DNA from: Actinomycetota bacterium
GTDB taxonomy: Bacteria > Actinomycetota > Thermoleophilia > Gaiellales > Gaiellaceae
DNA length: 64,000 bases
Assembly: GCA_003162055.1 (NCBI GenBank)
Contig: PMNA01000013.1
Coordinates: forward strand, 44,701 to 108,700
Direction of reading: 5' to 3'
Position numbers and translations under genes: made by a program
Notes under the pieces: model-generated
Told to the model about the DNA's origin: nothing
Databases searched by the model: none
The model's input: the letters and a program-made list of their open reading frames with translations, nothing else
Shown here: piece by piece, positions 52,982 to 62,167 of the stretch
Position numbering within the stretch: position 1 is the first letter of the stretch
Layout: every line of letters begins with the position of its first letter

Positions 52982-54322
52982 ATGAGTCCGAAAAACGAGA
53001 CAATCGGGATCATCGGCGCCGGCTGGGTGGGACTGGTCACGGCCGCCTGCTTCGCCGAGCTCGGCCATCGCGTGATCGTCCTCGACGTTGCGCCCGAGCG
53101 AATCGAGCAGCTCAAGGCCGGCAAGGTCCCGATCTACGAGCCCGGTCTGACGGAGCTGCTCGAGCGCAACAAGGAGCGCCTGAGCTACACGCTCGAGATT
53201 ACGGATCTGACCGACGACGCGGACTTCTTCTTCATCTGCGTCGGCACGCCCCCGACCTACGCCGGCGATGCCGACCTCTCGGCCGTCTGGGCCGTCATCG
53301 AAAAGCTGCCGGCGTTAGAGCAGCGGGCGATCGTGGTGATGAAGAGCACGGTGCCGGCGGGCACCGGCGAGAAGGTGCGCGCGGCGCTCGACGCCCGCGG
53401 ACTCGAGCACCTCGGCTACGCCTCCAACCCGGAGTTCCTGGCCGAAGGCCGCGCGATCGATGACTTCGTCCATCCCGACCGCATCGTGGTCGGCTCCTTA
53501 GAGCCCGCCGACGGCGAGCGGGTGGGCGCCCTCTACGCCGGCATCGACGCGCCGATCGTCTACTGCGATGTGCCCTCGGCCGAGATGATCAAGCTGGCCT
53601 CGAACGCCTTTTTAGCCACCCGCATCAGCTTCATCAACGAGATCGCCAACGTCTGCGAGGTAACCGGCGCCGACGTCGAGCAGGTCGCCGAGGGGATGGG
53701 CCTCGATCGACGCATCGGGCCGCACTTCCTGCACGCCGGGATCGGTTACGGCGGCAGCTGCTTCCCCAAGGACGTGACCGCGCTCAAGCAGTTGGCCGGC
53801 AACTCCGGCTATCACTTCCAGCTCCTCTCCAGCGTGATCGAGGTGAACGAGCTGCAGAAGAGGCGCGTGATCGGCAAGCTCGAGAAGCATCTCGGCTCGC
53901 TCGCGGGCAAGACGGTCGCCATCCTCGGTCTCACCTTCAAGCCGGATACCAACGACATGCGCGAGGCCGCCTCGATCGTGCTGGGCTCGCGCCTGCTGGC
54001 CGAGGGCGCCGTGGTCAGAGCCTGGGATCCGCTGGCCGAGCCCGACAGCTACCTGCGCGGCGCGACTATCTGCGACAGCGTGCTCGAAGCCGTGACGGGC
54101 GCCGATGCGGCCGTTATCGTCACCGAGTGGAAGGAACTGCGAGAGCTCGCTTCGGAAACGGTACGTAGCGCCATGCGAAATCCTCTCATCGTCGATGGCC
54201 GCAATCTGCTCGATCCCGATCAGGTCAGTGCGGCCGGGTTTGCTTACGAATGTGTGGGGCGCCCGGGACATTGCAGCTCAGCCTCCGGCCCGTCCAGAGC
54301 CTCCGAACCACAAGCGGAGTGA
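52982..54322 (+). CDS. ugd: UDP-glucose 6-dehydrogenase family protein
   Basis: A 446-residue NAD-dependent enzyme that oxidises a UDP-sugar such as UDP-glucose to UDP-glucuronate. The Rossmann N-terminus IGIIGAGWVGLVTAACFAELGH, STVPAGTG and SNPEFLAEGRAI precede the catalytic Cys in GYGGSCFPKDVTAL near residue 260, and ILGLTFKPDTNDMREAAS is the C-terminal motif. The family also includes UDP-ManNAc dehydrogenases, so the substrate is not certain. The last 20 residues are Ser/Gly-rich and unlike the core. The stop overlaps the next gene as GTGA. Confidence 0.92.
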   Translation: MSPKNETIGIIGAGWVGLVTAACFAELGHRVIVLDVAPERIEQLKAGKVPIYEPGLTELLERNKERLSYTLEITDLTDDADFFFICVGTPPTYAGDADLSAVWAVIEKLPALEQRAIVVMKSTVPAGTGEKVRAALDARGLEHLGYASNPEFLAEGRAIDDFVHPDRIVVGSLEPADGERVGALYAGIDAPIVYCDVPSAEMIKLASNAFLATRISFINEIANVCEVTGADVEQVAEGMGLDRRIGPHFLHAGIGYGGSCFPKDVTALKQLAGNSGYHFQLLSSVIEVNELQKRRVIGKLEKHLGSLAGKTVAILGLTFKPDTNDMREAASIVLGSRLLAEGAVVRAWDPLAEPDSYLRGATICDSVLEAVTGADAAVIVTEWKELRELASETVRSAMRNPLIVDGRNLLDPDQVSAAGFAYECVGRPGHCSSASGPSRASEPQAE

Positions 54323-55032
54323 CCCCCCGCGAAGCGATCATTCTCGCTGGTGGCAGGGCCGAGCGCCTTGGCGAAGCGGCAAAAGGAAAGCCGAAACCGC
54401 TGGTAGAGGTGGGTGGGCAGCCACTCGTCGCCCACCAGATCGTTTGCCTGCGCGAGGCCGGAGTCGAGCGCGTGATACTCGCCTGCGCCGCCGGAAAGGG
54501 CGGCGAGTTCGCCTCCGCGCTCGCGGATCTCGGCGTCGAGATCGTCACCGTCGAGGAGCCGGAGCCGTTTGGTCGCGGCGGCGGCATCCGCTTCGCGGCA
54601 AAGGAGCTGTGCGAAAGGAGCGCGATCTTCGCCGCGAACGGCGACGAGATACTCGAAGTCGACCTGGGCCGGCTCTACGCGGCGCACGCCGCTTCGGGAG
54701 CGGCGGCGACCGTAACGGTGACGCCGCTTATCTCGCCCTTCGGGCTCGTCGAGTTGCGCGAGGACGACTTCGTCTCGGGCTTCAGCGAAGACGCGCCGCG
54801 CCTTCCGAACTGGGTCAACGTCGGCCTTTACGTGCTCGAGCCTGAGGCCTTGGAGCGTTTCCCCGAGCGCGGCGACCACGAGCGAACGGTCTTCCCCGAG
54901 CTGGCCGAGGAAGGGCGCCTGTACGCCTTTCGCTACGAAGGGATCTGGCTGACCGTGAATACGCCCAAGCAGTTGCGCGCTGCTGACGCTTACCTGTCGA
55001 CTCATTCCGAATGGCAGGGACGAGAACGATAA
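54319..55032 (+). CDS. Sugar-1-phosphate nucleotidyltransferase family protein
   Basis: A 237-residue NTP-transferase-fold enzyme. The nucleotide loop is AIILAGGRAERLGEAAKGKPKPLVEVGGQPLVAHQI, with GNGDEILEVDL-like FAANGDEILEVDL as the metal/sugar site and WLTVNTPKQLRAADAYL at the end. It resembles mannose-1-phosphate or glucose-1-phosphate nucleotidyltransferases; the exact substrate pair is unknown. The GTG start overlaps the ugd stop (GTGA), so both are translated together and likely feed the same glycan pathway. The first loop has Glu in place of the usual Thr/Arg. Confidence 0.82.
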   Translation: MTPREAIILAGGRAERLGEAAKGKPKPLVEVGGQPLVAHQIVCLREAGVERVILACAAGKGGEFASALADLGVEIVTVEEPEPFGRGGGIRFAAKELCERSAIFAANGDEILEVDLGRLYAAHAASGAAATVTVTPLISPFGLVELREDDFVSGFSEDAPRLPNWVNVGLYVLEPEALERFPERGDHERTVFPELAEEGRLYAFRYEGIWLTVNTPKQLRAADAYLSTHSEWQGRER

Positions 55033-55076
55033 GATAAGCGCGCCTGGAACCCGCCGATCCGGATCTGAGCGCTGAG

Positions 55077-55490
55077 ATGACGAATCTTTCCTCACCGAAC
55101 TTCGAAGGTCTCGACGCATTCGCGTTCAAGCAAGAACGGATCGAGAAGCCCTGGGGCTGGGAGCAGATCTGGGCCAAGACCGATCAATACGTGGGCAAGA
55201 TCCTCTTCGTTCGCGCCGGTAACGCGCTCAGCCTGCAGTTTCACAACCAGAAGGACGAGACCTGGTACTTCCAGTCGGGGCGCGCCGAGGTCGAGCTGGC
55301 CCACGCCGGCGACGCGGTGACCAATCGCGAGATCGTCGGGCCGGGCATCGCCTTCCACCTCAAGCCGGGGACCGTGCACCGCCTGACAGCGATCGAGGAT
55401 ACGACCGTGTTCGAGGTCTCGACGCCGCAGCTCGACGATGTCGTGCGGCTGGAAGATCTCTACGGGCGAGAAGGCACTTCAGAGCGCTGA
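55077..55490 (+). CDS. Cupin protein, mannose-6-phosphate isomerase type II-like
   Basis: A 137-residue single cupin. [42 protein letters not shown] contains the metal-binding His and Glu ([11 protein letters not shown]), and [11 protein letters not shown] supplies the last His; this matches the C-terminal domain of GDP-mannose pyrophosphorylase/phosphomannose isomerase proteins. It may isomerise or bind a sugar phosphate. It lies in the nucleotide-sugar cluster between a nucleotidyltransferase and ahcY. Confidence 0.85.
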   Translation: MTNLSSPNFEGLDAFAFKQERIEKPWGWEQIWAKTDQYVGKILFVRAGNALSLQFHNQKDETWYFQSGRAEVELAHAGDAVTNREIVGPGIAFHLKPGTVHRLTAIEDTTVFEVSTPQLDDVVRLEDLYGREGTSER

Positions 55491-55548
55491 GCCGGGTCCT
55501 GCTCGACTCGGTCGCAAACGCGCAACAACGAGTTGGAAGGGGAGCGAT

Positions 55549-56814
55549 TTGACGAGGGTAGACCATCACGTCAAGGACCTCGGGCAGGCCGCCGAGGGTG
55601 TCCGCAGGATCGAGTGGGCCGAGCGCGAGATGCCCGTGCTCCGCGCCATCCGCGAGCGCTTCGCGAAAGAGCGGCCGCTCGAGGGTAAGCGGATAGCCGC
55701 CTGCCTTCACGTCACCACCGAGACGGCCAATCTGATGCGCACCCTCAAGGCCGGCGGCGCCTCGGTCGCGCTCTGCGCCTCCAACCCGCTCTCGACCCAG
55801 GACGATGTCGCAGCCGCGCTCGTCGACAACTACGAGATCTCGACCTACGCCATCAAGGGCGAGGACAACGGCACCTACTACACGCACATCGAGGCTGCCT
55901 GTAACACCCATCCCGAGCTGACGATGGACGACGGCGCCGACGTGATCAGCTTCCTGCACAGCGAGCGCTCCGAGCAGCTGTCCGAGGTCATCGCCGGTAC
56001 CGAGGAGACGACGACCGGCGTGATCAGGCTGAAGGCGCTCGAGGCCGAGGGCAAGCTCGCCTACCCGATCATCGCCGTCAACGAAGCGCTGACCAAGCAC
56101 CTGTTCGACAACCGCTACGGCACCGGTCAGTCGACCCTGGACGGCGTTATCCGCGCGACCAACGTCCTGCTTGCGGGGCGCAGGGTTGTTGTGGCCGGCT
56201 ACGGCTGGTGCGGGCGCGGCGTCGCCATGCGCGCCAAGGGCATGGGGGCGCATGTGATCGTCACCGAGATCGATCCGCTGAAGGCGCTCGAAGCGGTCAT
56301 GGACGGCTTCGAGGTGATGCCGATGGAGCGCGCGGCCGAGACCGGTCAGCTCTTCATCACCGCGACCGGCGACAAGAGCGTCATCACCGGTGAGCATGTC
56401 AAGCACATGCGCGACGGAGCCATTCTCGCCAACACCGGTCACTTCAATGTCGAGATCGATATACCGTCGATCAGGAAGCGCGCCAAGAACACGCGCGAAG
56501 CACGCCAGTTCGTCGAAGAGTTCGAGTTTTCTGGCGGCCGCCGCGTTTACGTGCTCGCGGAAGGACGTCTGATCAACCTCTCGGCCGCTGAGGGGCATCC
56601 GGCCATGGTGATGGACATGTCGTTTGCCAACCAGGCACTCGCCTCCGAGTACATAGTTCAGCACCAGGGCGAGTTCGAGCACAAGGTCTATGACGTGCCC
56701 GCGCCGATCGACGAGGAGATCGCGCGGGTGAAGCTGGAGACCATGGACGTCCAGATCGACGTCCTCACGGAGGAGCAGGCGCGCTACCTCTCGAGCTGGA
56801 ACGAAGGGACGTAA
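55549..56814 (+). CDS. ahcY: S-adenosylhomocysteinase family protein
   Basis: A 421-residue NAD-dependent enzyme that splits S-adenosylhomocysteine to adenosine and homocysteine. [53 protein letters not shown], the NAD site [22 protein letters not shown] and [12 protein letters not shown] are present; the catalytic Cys and Lys region [27 protein letters not shown] is intact. The protein is on the short side for the family (about 420 against 470 or more), as in other prokaryotes. TTG 55549 is chosen from GGAAGGGGAG upstream. The C-terminal KYxxY-like end is absent. Confidence 0.93.
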   Translation: MTRVDHHVKDLGQAAEGVRRIEWAEREMPVLRAIRERFAKERPLEGKRIAACLHVTTETANLMRTLKAGGASVALCASNPLSTQDDVAAALVDNYEISTYAIKGEDNGTYYTHIEAACNTHPELTMDDGADVISFLHSERSEQLSEVIAGTEETTTGVIRLKALEAEGKLAYPIIAVNEALTKHLFDNRYGTGQSTLDGVIRATNVLLAGRRVVVAGYGWCGRGVAMRAKGMGAHVIVTEIDPLKALEAVMDGFEVMPMERAAETGQLFITATGDKSVITGEHVKHMRDGAILANTGHFNVEIDIPSIRKRAKNTREARQFVEEFEFSGGRRVYVLAEGRLINLSAAEGHPAMVMDMSFANQALASEYIVQHQGEFEHKVYDVPAPIDEEIARVKLETMDVQIDVLTEEQARYLSSWNEGT

Positions 56815-56861
56815 CGAGGTCGGCGGGGGCGGCGCCGGGCTTGAACGAAGGATCTAGAGAG

Positions 56862-57611
56862 ATGAAGGCGCTGGTACTGGCAGCCGGGTATGCGACGCGC
56901 TTGCGGCCTCTGACCGACGAGACGGCCAAACCGCTGCTCGAGCTCGCCGGCCGGCCGATGATCGACTACCTCTGCGACCGGATCGACGAGGCCCAAGCGG
57001 TGAGCGAGCTGCACGTCGTCTCCAACGCGCGCTTCGCGGCCGACTTCGAGCGCTGGGCGAAGGGTCGCCGCGGACGCCTGCGCCCGCTCGTGCACAACGA
57101 CGGCTCACGCAACAACGAGGAGCGCCTCGGCGCGATCGCCGACATGCGCTTCGTGATCGAGCAGGCTGACCTGGAAGGGGAGGACATGCTCGTCGTGGCC
57201 GGCGACAATCTGTTTGATTTCTCGCTTGCCGCGATGGTCGAGTTCTGGCGCTCCAAGGGGAGCGCGAGCTGCGTGGCCGTCCAGCGCTGCCCCGATCGTG
57301 AGCGTGTCTCCTCCTACGGAGTAGTCGAGCTCTCGCCTGAGGGGCAGATCCTGGAATTCGTCGAGAAGCCCGAGCACCCGGCGAGCGACTTGATAGCCAC
57401 CGCGGCCTACGTCTACGGGCATAGTCACGTAGCGCTGATCGACCGCTATCTCGCAGAAGGAAACTCGCCCGATCAGCCGGGCAACTTCCTTGCCTGGCTC
57501 TATTCGCGCCAGCCGGTCTTCGGCTTCGTCTTCGAAGAGACCTGGCTCGACATCGGCAGTCACGACCAGTTGCGCGAGGCCGACGAGTTGCTGCGCGGAC
57601 GGATCGAATAG
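56862..57611 (+). CDS. Sugar-1-phosphate nucleotidyltransferase (thymidylyl/uridylyltransferase-like)
   Basis: A 249-residue NTP-transferase. The nucleotide loop MKALVLAAGYATRLRPLTDETAKPLLELAGRPMIDYLCDRI, LVVAGDNLFDFSLA with the metal site, VVELSPEGQILEFVEKPEHP and ETWLDIGSHDQLREADELL resemble glucose-1-phosphate thymidylyl- or uridylyltransferases. It lacks the C-terminal extension of tetrameric RmlA. The ATG at 56862 has AGAGAG upstream; seven more in-frame codons upstream are not needed. It ends the sugar-nucleotide cluster and is followed by a possible terminator. Confidence 0.85.
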   Translation: MKALVLAAGYATRLRPLTDETAKPLLELAGRPMIDYLCDRIDEAQAVSELHVVSNARFAADFERWAKGRRGRLRPLVHNDGSRNNEERLGAIADMRFVIEQADLEGEDMLVVAGDNLFDFSLAAMVEFWRSKGSASCVAVQRCPDRERVSSYGVVELSPEGQILEFVEKPEHPASDLIATAAYVYGHSHVALIDRYLAEGNSPDQPGNFLAWLYSRQPVFGFVFEETWLDIGSHDQLREADELLRGRIE

Positions 57612-57636
57612 AGCGCCTGACGAACCGGGCCGGCGC

Positions 57637-57654
57637 AACCCCATACGGGGGGTT
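57637..57654 (+). terminator. Possible terminator after the nucleotidyltransferase gene
   Basis: AACCCC (57637-57642) and GGGGTT (57649-57654) pair over a 6-base loop, with a short T/G-rich tail. It lies 26 bases after the stop. Weak but well placed. Confidence 0.4.
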
Positions 57655-57807
57655 TCGTTGCCTCGTCGCTGAGCCGATTATTCCCCCATTAGTCCCTGCG
57701 GCCTAGACAGATAGTTGCGCTTTCTTCCTACGCGACCCGGCGTTCGTCGGTCGCTGCCGGGACGGCCGGCCTGATCCGCTCCCCTGGATGTGTACGAAAG
57801 GAAACCC

Positions 57808-59904
57808 ATGTCCTCGCTGAGATTTCGCCTTCTGACCGTGATCATGCTTGCCCTCGTCGTCGGCGTCGTCTCGCAGTCGGCCGCTGCCGGTAGCAGCGAC
57901 GCTCGTCCGCTCCTGCCCGGCTCCAACTCCGCGCTCGTCGCGTCGGCGCTCGCCGCCGGTCATACGCCCGTACTCACCCCGTCCGGTCTCGTCCGTGGCA
58001 CGGCTCTGTCGGCGGAACTTCGAGCCGCCGCCGCGGGCGCACGTGCGGGCAAGGCACTCTCGACTCTCGGCGCGGGCTTCACCGACACCGGCACGACCTT
58101 CGGCGCCGCGACCGTCTTCTCGGTGACTTCGGGCGATTACGACGCAGATGGAAGGCTCGACATCCTGACCGACGGCTGCAGCGACGCCGACTGCACCGGA
58201 TACGCCTTCAAGCTCTACCACAACAACGGCGACGGCACCTTCAGCGAGAACACGACCTCCGGTTTGCCCGCGAACTGGATCGGGACGAGCTCATGGGCGG
58301 ACTACGACTCGGACGGTTACGTCGACGTTCTGATCATGGGCTGCCCGGACGATTCGTGCTCGACGCTCGAGTCCAGGCTCTACCACAACAACGGCGATGG
58401 AACCTTCACCCTGGACAGCAAGGCGGCGTTACCCGGCCAGCTGTCCATATTCGGCGACAGCGCTGTCCAGTGGGCGGACTTCAATAACGACGGCCGGCTC
58501 GACCTGATCATCGGCGGGAGCGCGTTCATGATCACTTCAGACCTCTTGGGCCCGAAGACAAACGCTGCGAGGCTCTTTCTCAACAACGGTGACGGCAGCT
58601 TCAGCGAGGCGAAGGGCTCGGGCCTGCCCGATCTCTTCTCCTTCTCGATCCAAGCGGCCGACTATGACGCGGACGGCCACGTCGATGTTCTGATCAGCGG
58701 TTGTAGCGACGCAGACTGCTCGTCGTTGGTTACCAGGCTCTACCACAACAACGGCGACGGCACCTTCAGCGAGGATGCTCGCGCCAACCTGCCGTCGCTC
58801 GTTTCGTACTGGGACAACTGGAGCGATTTCAACGGAGACGGGCTTCCCGATATCGCCATGAGTGGGTACGACGAGGCATCCGGTGACCCCGTGACCAAGA
58901 TCCTCCTAAACGACGGTGACGGCAGCTTCAGCGAGAGCAAGAACGCCGGCCTTCCCGCTCTCAACGACGTTCAGATGCTCAGCGGAGACTTCGACTCCGA
59001 CGGTCACGTCGACATCCTGTTCAACGGCTTTGAGACGGACTACACCAAGTACATCAGCAGGATCTACCGCAACAACGGCGACGGTACCTTCAGTCTCGAT
59101 ACCAACGCCGGGCTACCGGACAGTTTCTCCTGGTTCACGTCGGGCGACTACAACGCCGACGGCGGTCTCGATCTGTTGATGTACGACGCATCGCCCACGT
59201 ACAACGCGGTCATCTACCGCAACGCGACCACCTCCAGCGGCGGCACCTTATCTCCGCCGGACGGCCTCCAGGTTCGCCTCACCGGCGCGCGACAGGCGAC
59301 CTTCAGCTGGAAGGAGAGCTCGTCCAAGACTCAAGACAACAGCATCACGTACAACCTCCGTGTCGGAACGACGCGCGGCGCCTCGGACGTCGTCTCGGCG
59401 ATGTCCAACGCCAACGGCGTCCGCTCCCTTCCCGCGGAAGGCAACGCCGGCGCGAGGACATTCGCCAAGGTCACGCTGCCGCACAAGGGCAACTACTACT
59501 GGAGCGTGCAGGCCGTGAACGCGAGCCTCGCGGGCTCGGTCTTCGCCCGGGATATGAAGTTCATCGTTCCGGGCAGGGCATCGATCAAGCTCACCGAGAG
59601 CAAGATCAATACTTGCGGAGACACTCCGCTCACAACGACGGTGACCGGTCGCGTCAATCCTGTCTTCACGCCCGTCGCGACCATCATCCTCAAGCAGCGC
59701 TTCAGTCCTCACGGTAGCTGGAGGGAGATCGCGAGGATGGTGACAAGCCACTCCGGTGTATACGGCTTCCATCGCATCGGCAAGGCGAGCGAGCGCTCCT
59801 TCTGGCTCAAAGTGCTGGTCACTCCGAAGGGCGGCGACTCGGTTACGAGCCGAGCCAAGTACGTCACGGTGAGAGCTCCCGCCTCGTGCCGGGCGTCGGG
59901 GTAG
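57808..59904 (+). CDS. Secreted FG-GAP/VCBS seven-repeat protein
   Basis: A 698-residue exported protein. A signal peptide covers residues 1-33 (LTVIMLALVVGVVSQSAAA). Seven Ca2+-loop repeats follow from about residue 108 to 460: GDYDADGRLDIL, ADYDSDGYVDVL, ADFNNDGRLDLI, ADYDADGHVDVL, SDFNGDGLPDIA, GDFDSDGHVDIL and GDYNADGGLDLL. Each alternates with a LYHNNGDGTFS-type module, so a seven-bladed propeller is likely. Blades 1, 2 and 4 carry a C-x4-C pair. A fibronectin-like region (about 480-590) and a beta-rich C-terminus follow. It probably binds ligands or surfaces; no enzyme site is seen. ATG with GAAAGGAAA upstream. Confidence 0.85.
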   Translation: MSSLRFRLLTVIMLALVVGVVSQSAAAGSSDARPLLPGSNSALVASALAAGHTPVLTPSGLVRGTALSAELRAAAAGARAGKALSTLGAGFTDTGTTFGAATVFSVTSGDYDADGRLDILTDGCSDADCTGYAFKLYHNNGDGTFSENTTSGLPANWIGTSSWADYDSDGYVDVLIMGCPDDSCSTLESRLYHNNGDGTFTLDSKAALPGQLSIFGDSAVQWADFNNDGRLDLIIGGSAFMITSDLLGPKTNAARLFLNNGDGSFSEAKGSGLPDLFSFSIQAADYDADGHVDVLISGCSDADCSSLVTRLYHNNGDGTFSEDARANLPSLVSYWDNWSDFNGDGLPDIAMSGYDEASGDPVTKILLNDGDGSFSESKNAGLPALNDVQMLSGDFDSDGHVDILFNGFETDYTKYISRIYRNNGDGTFSLDTNAGLPDSFSWFTSGDYNADGGLDLLMYDASPTYNAVIYRNATTSSGGTLSPPDGLQVRLTGARQATFSWKESSSKTQDNSITYNLRVGTTRGASDVVSAMSNANGVRSLPAEGNAGARTFAKVTLPHKGNYYWSVQAVNASLAGSVFARDMKFIVPGRASIKLTESKINTCGDTPLTTTVTGRVNPVFTPVATIILKQRFSPHGSWREIARMVTSHSGVYGFHRIGKASERSFWLKVLVTPKGGDSVTSRAKYVTVRAPASCRASG

Positions 59905-59971
59905 GTACAGCGGCGCGCCGCCAAGGCGAAATCGGCGCGATTTAGACACAAAGCCCACACGCTCCGCGCTC

Positions 59972-59977
59972 TAGCGT
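59972..59977 (+). promoter_or_regulatory. Candidate -10 element (TAGCGT) for comF
   Basis: TAGCGT ends 6 bases before the GTG at 59984. Confidence 0.35.
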
Positions 59978-59983
59978 GAGCGT

Positions 59984-60658
59984 GTGGGCTTGCTCGAGCT
60001 TCTACTCCCCTTGCGTTGCGCGGCCTGCGGCGAGCCGGGAAGCGAGCTTTGCGAGCGCTGCCGCGAGCGCCTGCCGCGCCTCTGCGGCTCGCTCTGCGAG
60101 CGCTGCGGAGCGCCGACTTCCTGGCCGGTCGCCCGCTGCCTGGAATGCGCCGGTCGCCGCATCGCCTTTGCCAGCGCGCGCTCGGCGCTTCTCTATACGG
60201 GCGCCGTCCCGAGAGTGATCGGAGCCTGGAAAGAGCGAGGCCTGCGCCGCCTGGCCGCGGAGCTGGCCGAGCTGGTCGCGGAGGTCGTCCCGCCGCCGCA
60301 GGTGAGGGCCCTCACCTGCGTGCCGGCACAGCACGAGCGGGCGCTCAGTCGCGGCTTTCATCCGGCCCAGGCCCTCGCGCTCGAGTTGGCTCGTGTCTGG
60401 GAGCTGCCGTTCGAGCCGCTGCTCAGGCGTATCGGCTCGCCGAGGCGCCAGCGAGGCCTGGCCTTAAGCGAGCGCAGCCGGAATGTCGCCGGCGCCTTCG
60501 CGGCCCGGCCCGGCGCCAGTCCGCCCAGTCGCGTCTGTTTGATCGACGATGTCTACACCAGCGGTGCCACTTCCTCGGTCTGCGCCGGCGCCCTGCGCCG
60601 GGCCGGCTGTCGCCGGGTTGAGGTGGTAGCCCTTGCGAGGGCTGTTCGAGAGCGCTAG
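59984..60658 (+). CDS. comF: ComF-family phosphoribosyltransferase-like protein
   Basis: A 224-residue protein. The N-terminal zinc-ribbon has pairs CAACGEPGSELCERC and LCGSLCERCG, and the C-terminal phosphoribosyltransferase domain has the PRPP loop VCLIDDVYTSGATSSVCAGALRRAG near residue 190. Also present is HPAQALALELA. In naturally competent bacteria ComF helps DNA uptake or handling; comEA and comEC are 60 kb to the left in this window. The start GTG at 59984 has TAGCGT 6 bases upstream. It is followed by hpf. Confidence 0.92.
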   Translation: MGLLELLLPLRCAACGEPGSELCERCRERLPRLCGSLCERCGAPTSWPVARCLECAGRRIAFASARSALLYTGAVPRVIGAWKERGLRRLAAELAELVAEVVPPPQVRALTCVPAQHERALSRGFHPAQALALELARVWELPFEPLLRRIGSPRRQRGLALSERSRNVAGAFAARPGASPPSRVCLIDDVYTSGATSSVCAGALRRAGCRRVEVVALARAVRER

Positions 60659-60835
60659 AGAGGGGTAGAGTGATAACTAGAACGAGCGACCGTCCGGACC
60701 AGCGGCAAGTGCCTCGAGCGAAGACCAGATACATATCCCGGACGCATACAGACGGCAAGGTTGCAGCCGCCGGTCGTTGCTCATGGATCGGACGGGCCGC
60801 AAGCCCGCCACATCTCGCAAATTAAGGAGCGCCTG

Positions 60836-61405
60836 ATGCAGCTTCAGATCAAGGGCAAGAACGTCGAGATGAACGACACGATCCGCGACTACGCGGAGGA
60901 GAAGCTCGGCAGGCTCGAGCGACATCTCGCAGTTCCAACCAAGGTAGAGCTCGAACTCTCCCTGGAGAAGAATCCCTCGATCACCGACAACCATATCGCC
61001 GAAGTGACTATCTGGACGAAAGGCCCGACCTTGCGCGCTCGCGAGAGCTCGTCCGACTGGCGCGCCTCGATCGACGAGTTGGTCGACAAGCTCGAGCGCC
61101 AGGCCAAGCGCTACCAAAACAAGCGCCGTAACCACCATCCGCACGGCAGCTCGGCGCCGCAGTCGGCGCGAGAGGTAACGACTGAATACTCGCGCGGAAC
61201 GCCTGTCGTCCCAGGCGAGCCCGAGCCGATGATCGTGAAGACGAAGCAGTTTCCGGTCAAGCCGATGACGCCCGAGGAAGCGGTGCTCCAGCTCGAGTTG
61301 ATCGGTCACGATTTCTTCGTGTTTCGAAACAGTGAGGCCAACGAGGTCGCAGTTGTGTATCGTCGTCGCGACGGCAACTACGGACTGATCGAGCCCCAAT
61401 CGTGA
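60836..61405 (+). CDS. hpf: Long-form ribosome hibernation promoting factor
   Basis: A 189-residue HPF. The N-terminal domain MQLQIKGKNVEMNDTIRDYAEEKLGRLERHL binds the decoding site, and the C-terminal dimerisation domain (IVKTKQFPVKPMTPEEAVLQLELIGHDFFVFRNSEANEVAVVYRRRDGNYGLIEP) makes the long form, which joins two ribosomes into 100S particles in stationary phase. The ATG has AAGGAG 7 bases upstream; the longer frame from 60761 is not conserved. The stop overlaps the next gene as GTGA, so the unrecognised A1 protein is co-translated with HPF. Confidence 0.95.
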   Translation: MQLQIKGKNVEMNDTIRDYAEEKLGRLERHLAVPTKVELELSLEKNPSITDNHIAEVTIWTKGPTLRARESSSDWRASIDELVDKLERQAKRYQNKRRNHHPHGSSAPQSAREVTTEYSRGTPVVPGEPEPMIVKTKQFPVKPMTPEEAVLQLELIGHDFFVFRNSEANEVAVVYRRRDGNYGLIEPQS

Positions 61406-62064
61406 AGTGGCACCGAAAGAGCGAGGACGAAAGCCCGGCCGAGCCCGCGTATGGTGGCGACGCGGATATCGAGCAGACGGTTGAGCGTCCGGCCGCGCCC
61501 CTTTTCGATCTCGGCGCGGACGCCGAGCAGACGATCGAGCGGCCGGCCGAGCCGGTTGAGTCGGTGGAGATGCCTTTCGCCGGTGCCAGCGTCGCGAGCG
61601 GGGGAGGCTCTTTCGTGGGCATCCCGCGAATGCGTGGCAACTGGGATCTGGTCGTGACCAAAGAGGCGCCGGGCTTGACCGGTGCCGACGAGCTCGGTTT
61701 CGTCGTCGTCGAGGACGGCGACATCTTCATGGACTCGCCACTTCCGGACGGCGACGTTACTCCCCTCGCCGAGGCGATCGAGCTGCGAATTGCGCCGCCT
61801 TACCGCGCCTACGGAACCCGCCAGGAAGGCGACCTGTGGGCGGTTGCGGCTCGAGCGATCGAGCTCGGACGGTTCCAGGCGGAGGGCGACGAGATAGAGC
61901 TGACGGTCAGGGGCGGCGAGCGCGAGCTCGCCGTGGACGGAACTAGATCGTTGGGCAACGTCCCTGAGCTCGAGCGCCTGGGCGCGGAAGAAGGCGCCGA
62001 CTTCTTCGCCCGCGCGGTCCGCGTCGAAGACGATCTCTGGGAATTGACGATCAACCCGCTGTAG
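61402..62064 (+). CDS. Unrecognised protein A1, paralogue of 63044
   Basis: A 220-residue soluble protein with no family that I recognise. The first 65 residues are acidic and repetitive (IEQTVERPAAP... AEQTIERPAEP), likely disordered. The rest is a mixed alpha/beta region: WDLVVTKEAPGLTGADELGFVVVEDGDIFMDSPLP, IELRIAPPYRAYGTRQEGDLWAVAA and RAVRVEDDLWELTINPL. The same frame of motifs (APPYRA/APYRAR; DLWELTINPL/SVWEVSVDLL) occurs in the 63044 protein, so the two form a pair. GTG start overlaps the hpf stop (GTGA), so it may act with HPF. Confidence 0.7.
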   Translation: MKWHRKSEDESPAEPAYGGDADIEQTVERPAAPLFDLGADAEQTIERPAEPVESVEMPFAGASVASGGGSFVGIPRMRGNWDLVVTKEAPGLTGADELGFVVVEDGDIFMDSPLPDGDVTPLAEAIELRIAPPYRAYGTRQEGDLWAVAARAIELGRFQAEGDEIELTVRGGERELAVDGTRSLGNVPELERLGAEEGADFFARAVRVEDDLWELTINPL

Positions 62065-62167
62065 GGGCGCCTCCTACTTTCGCCGAAGCGCGGCTCAGAC
62101 GCGACGGTAAATCTGTGTAAAGCAGTTCTTAGTCAACCCTTGCGATCGTCTGCTGAATGGACACCTG

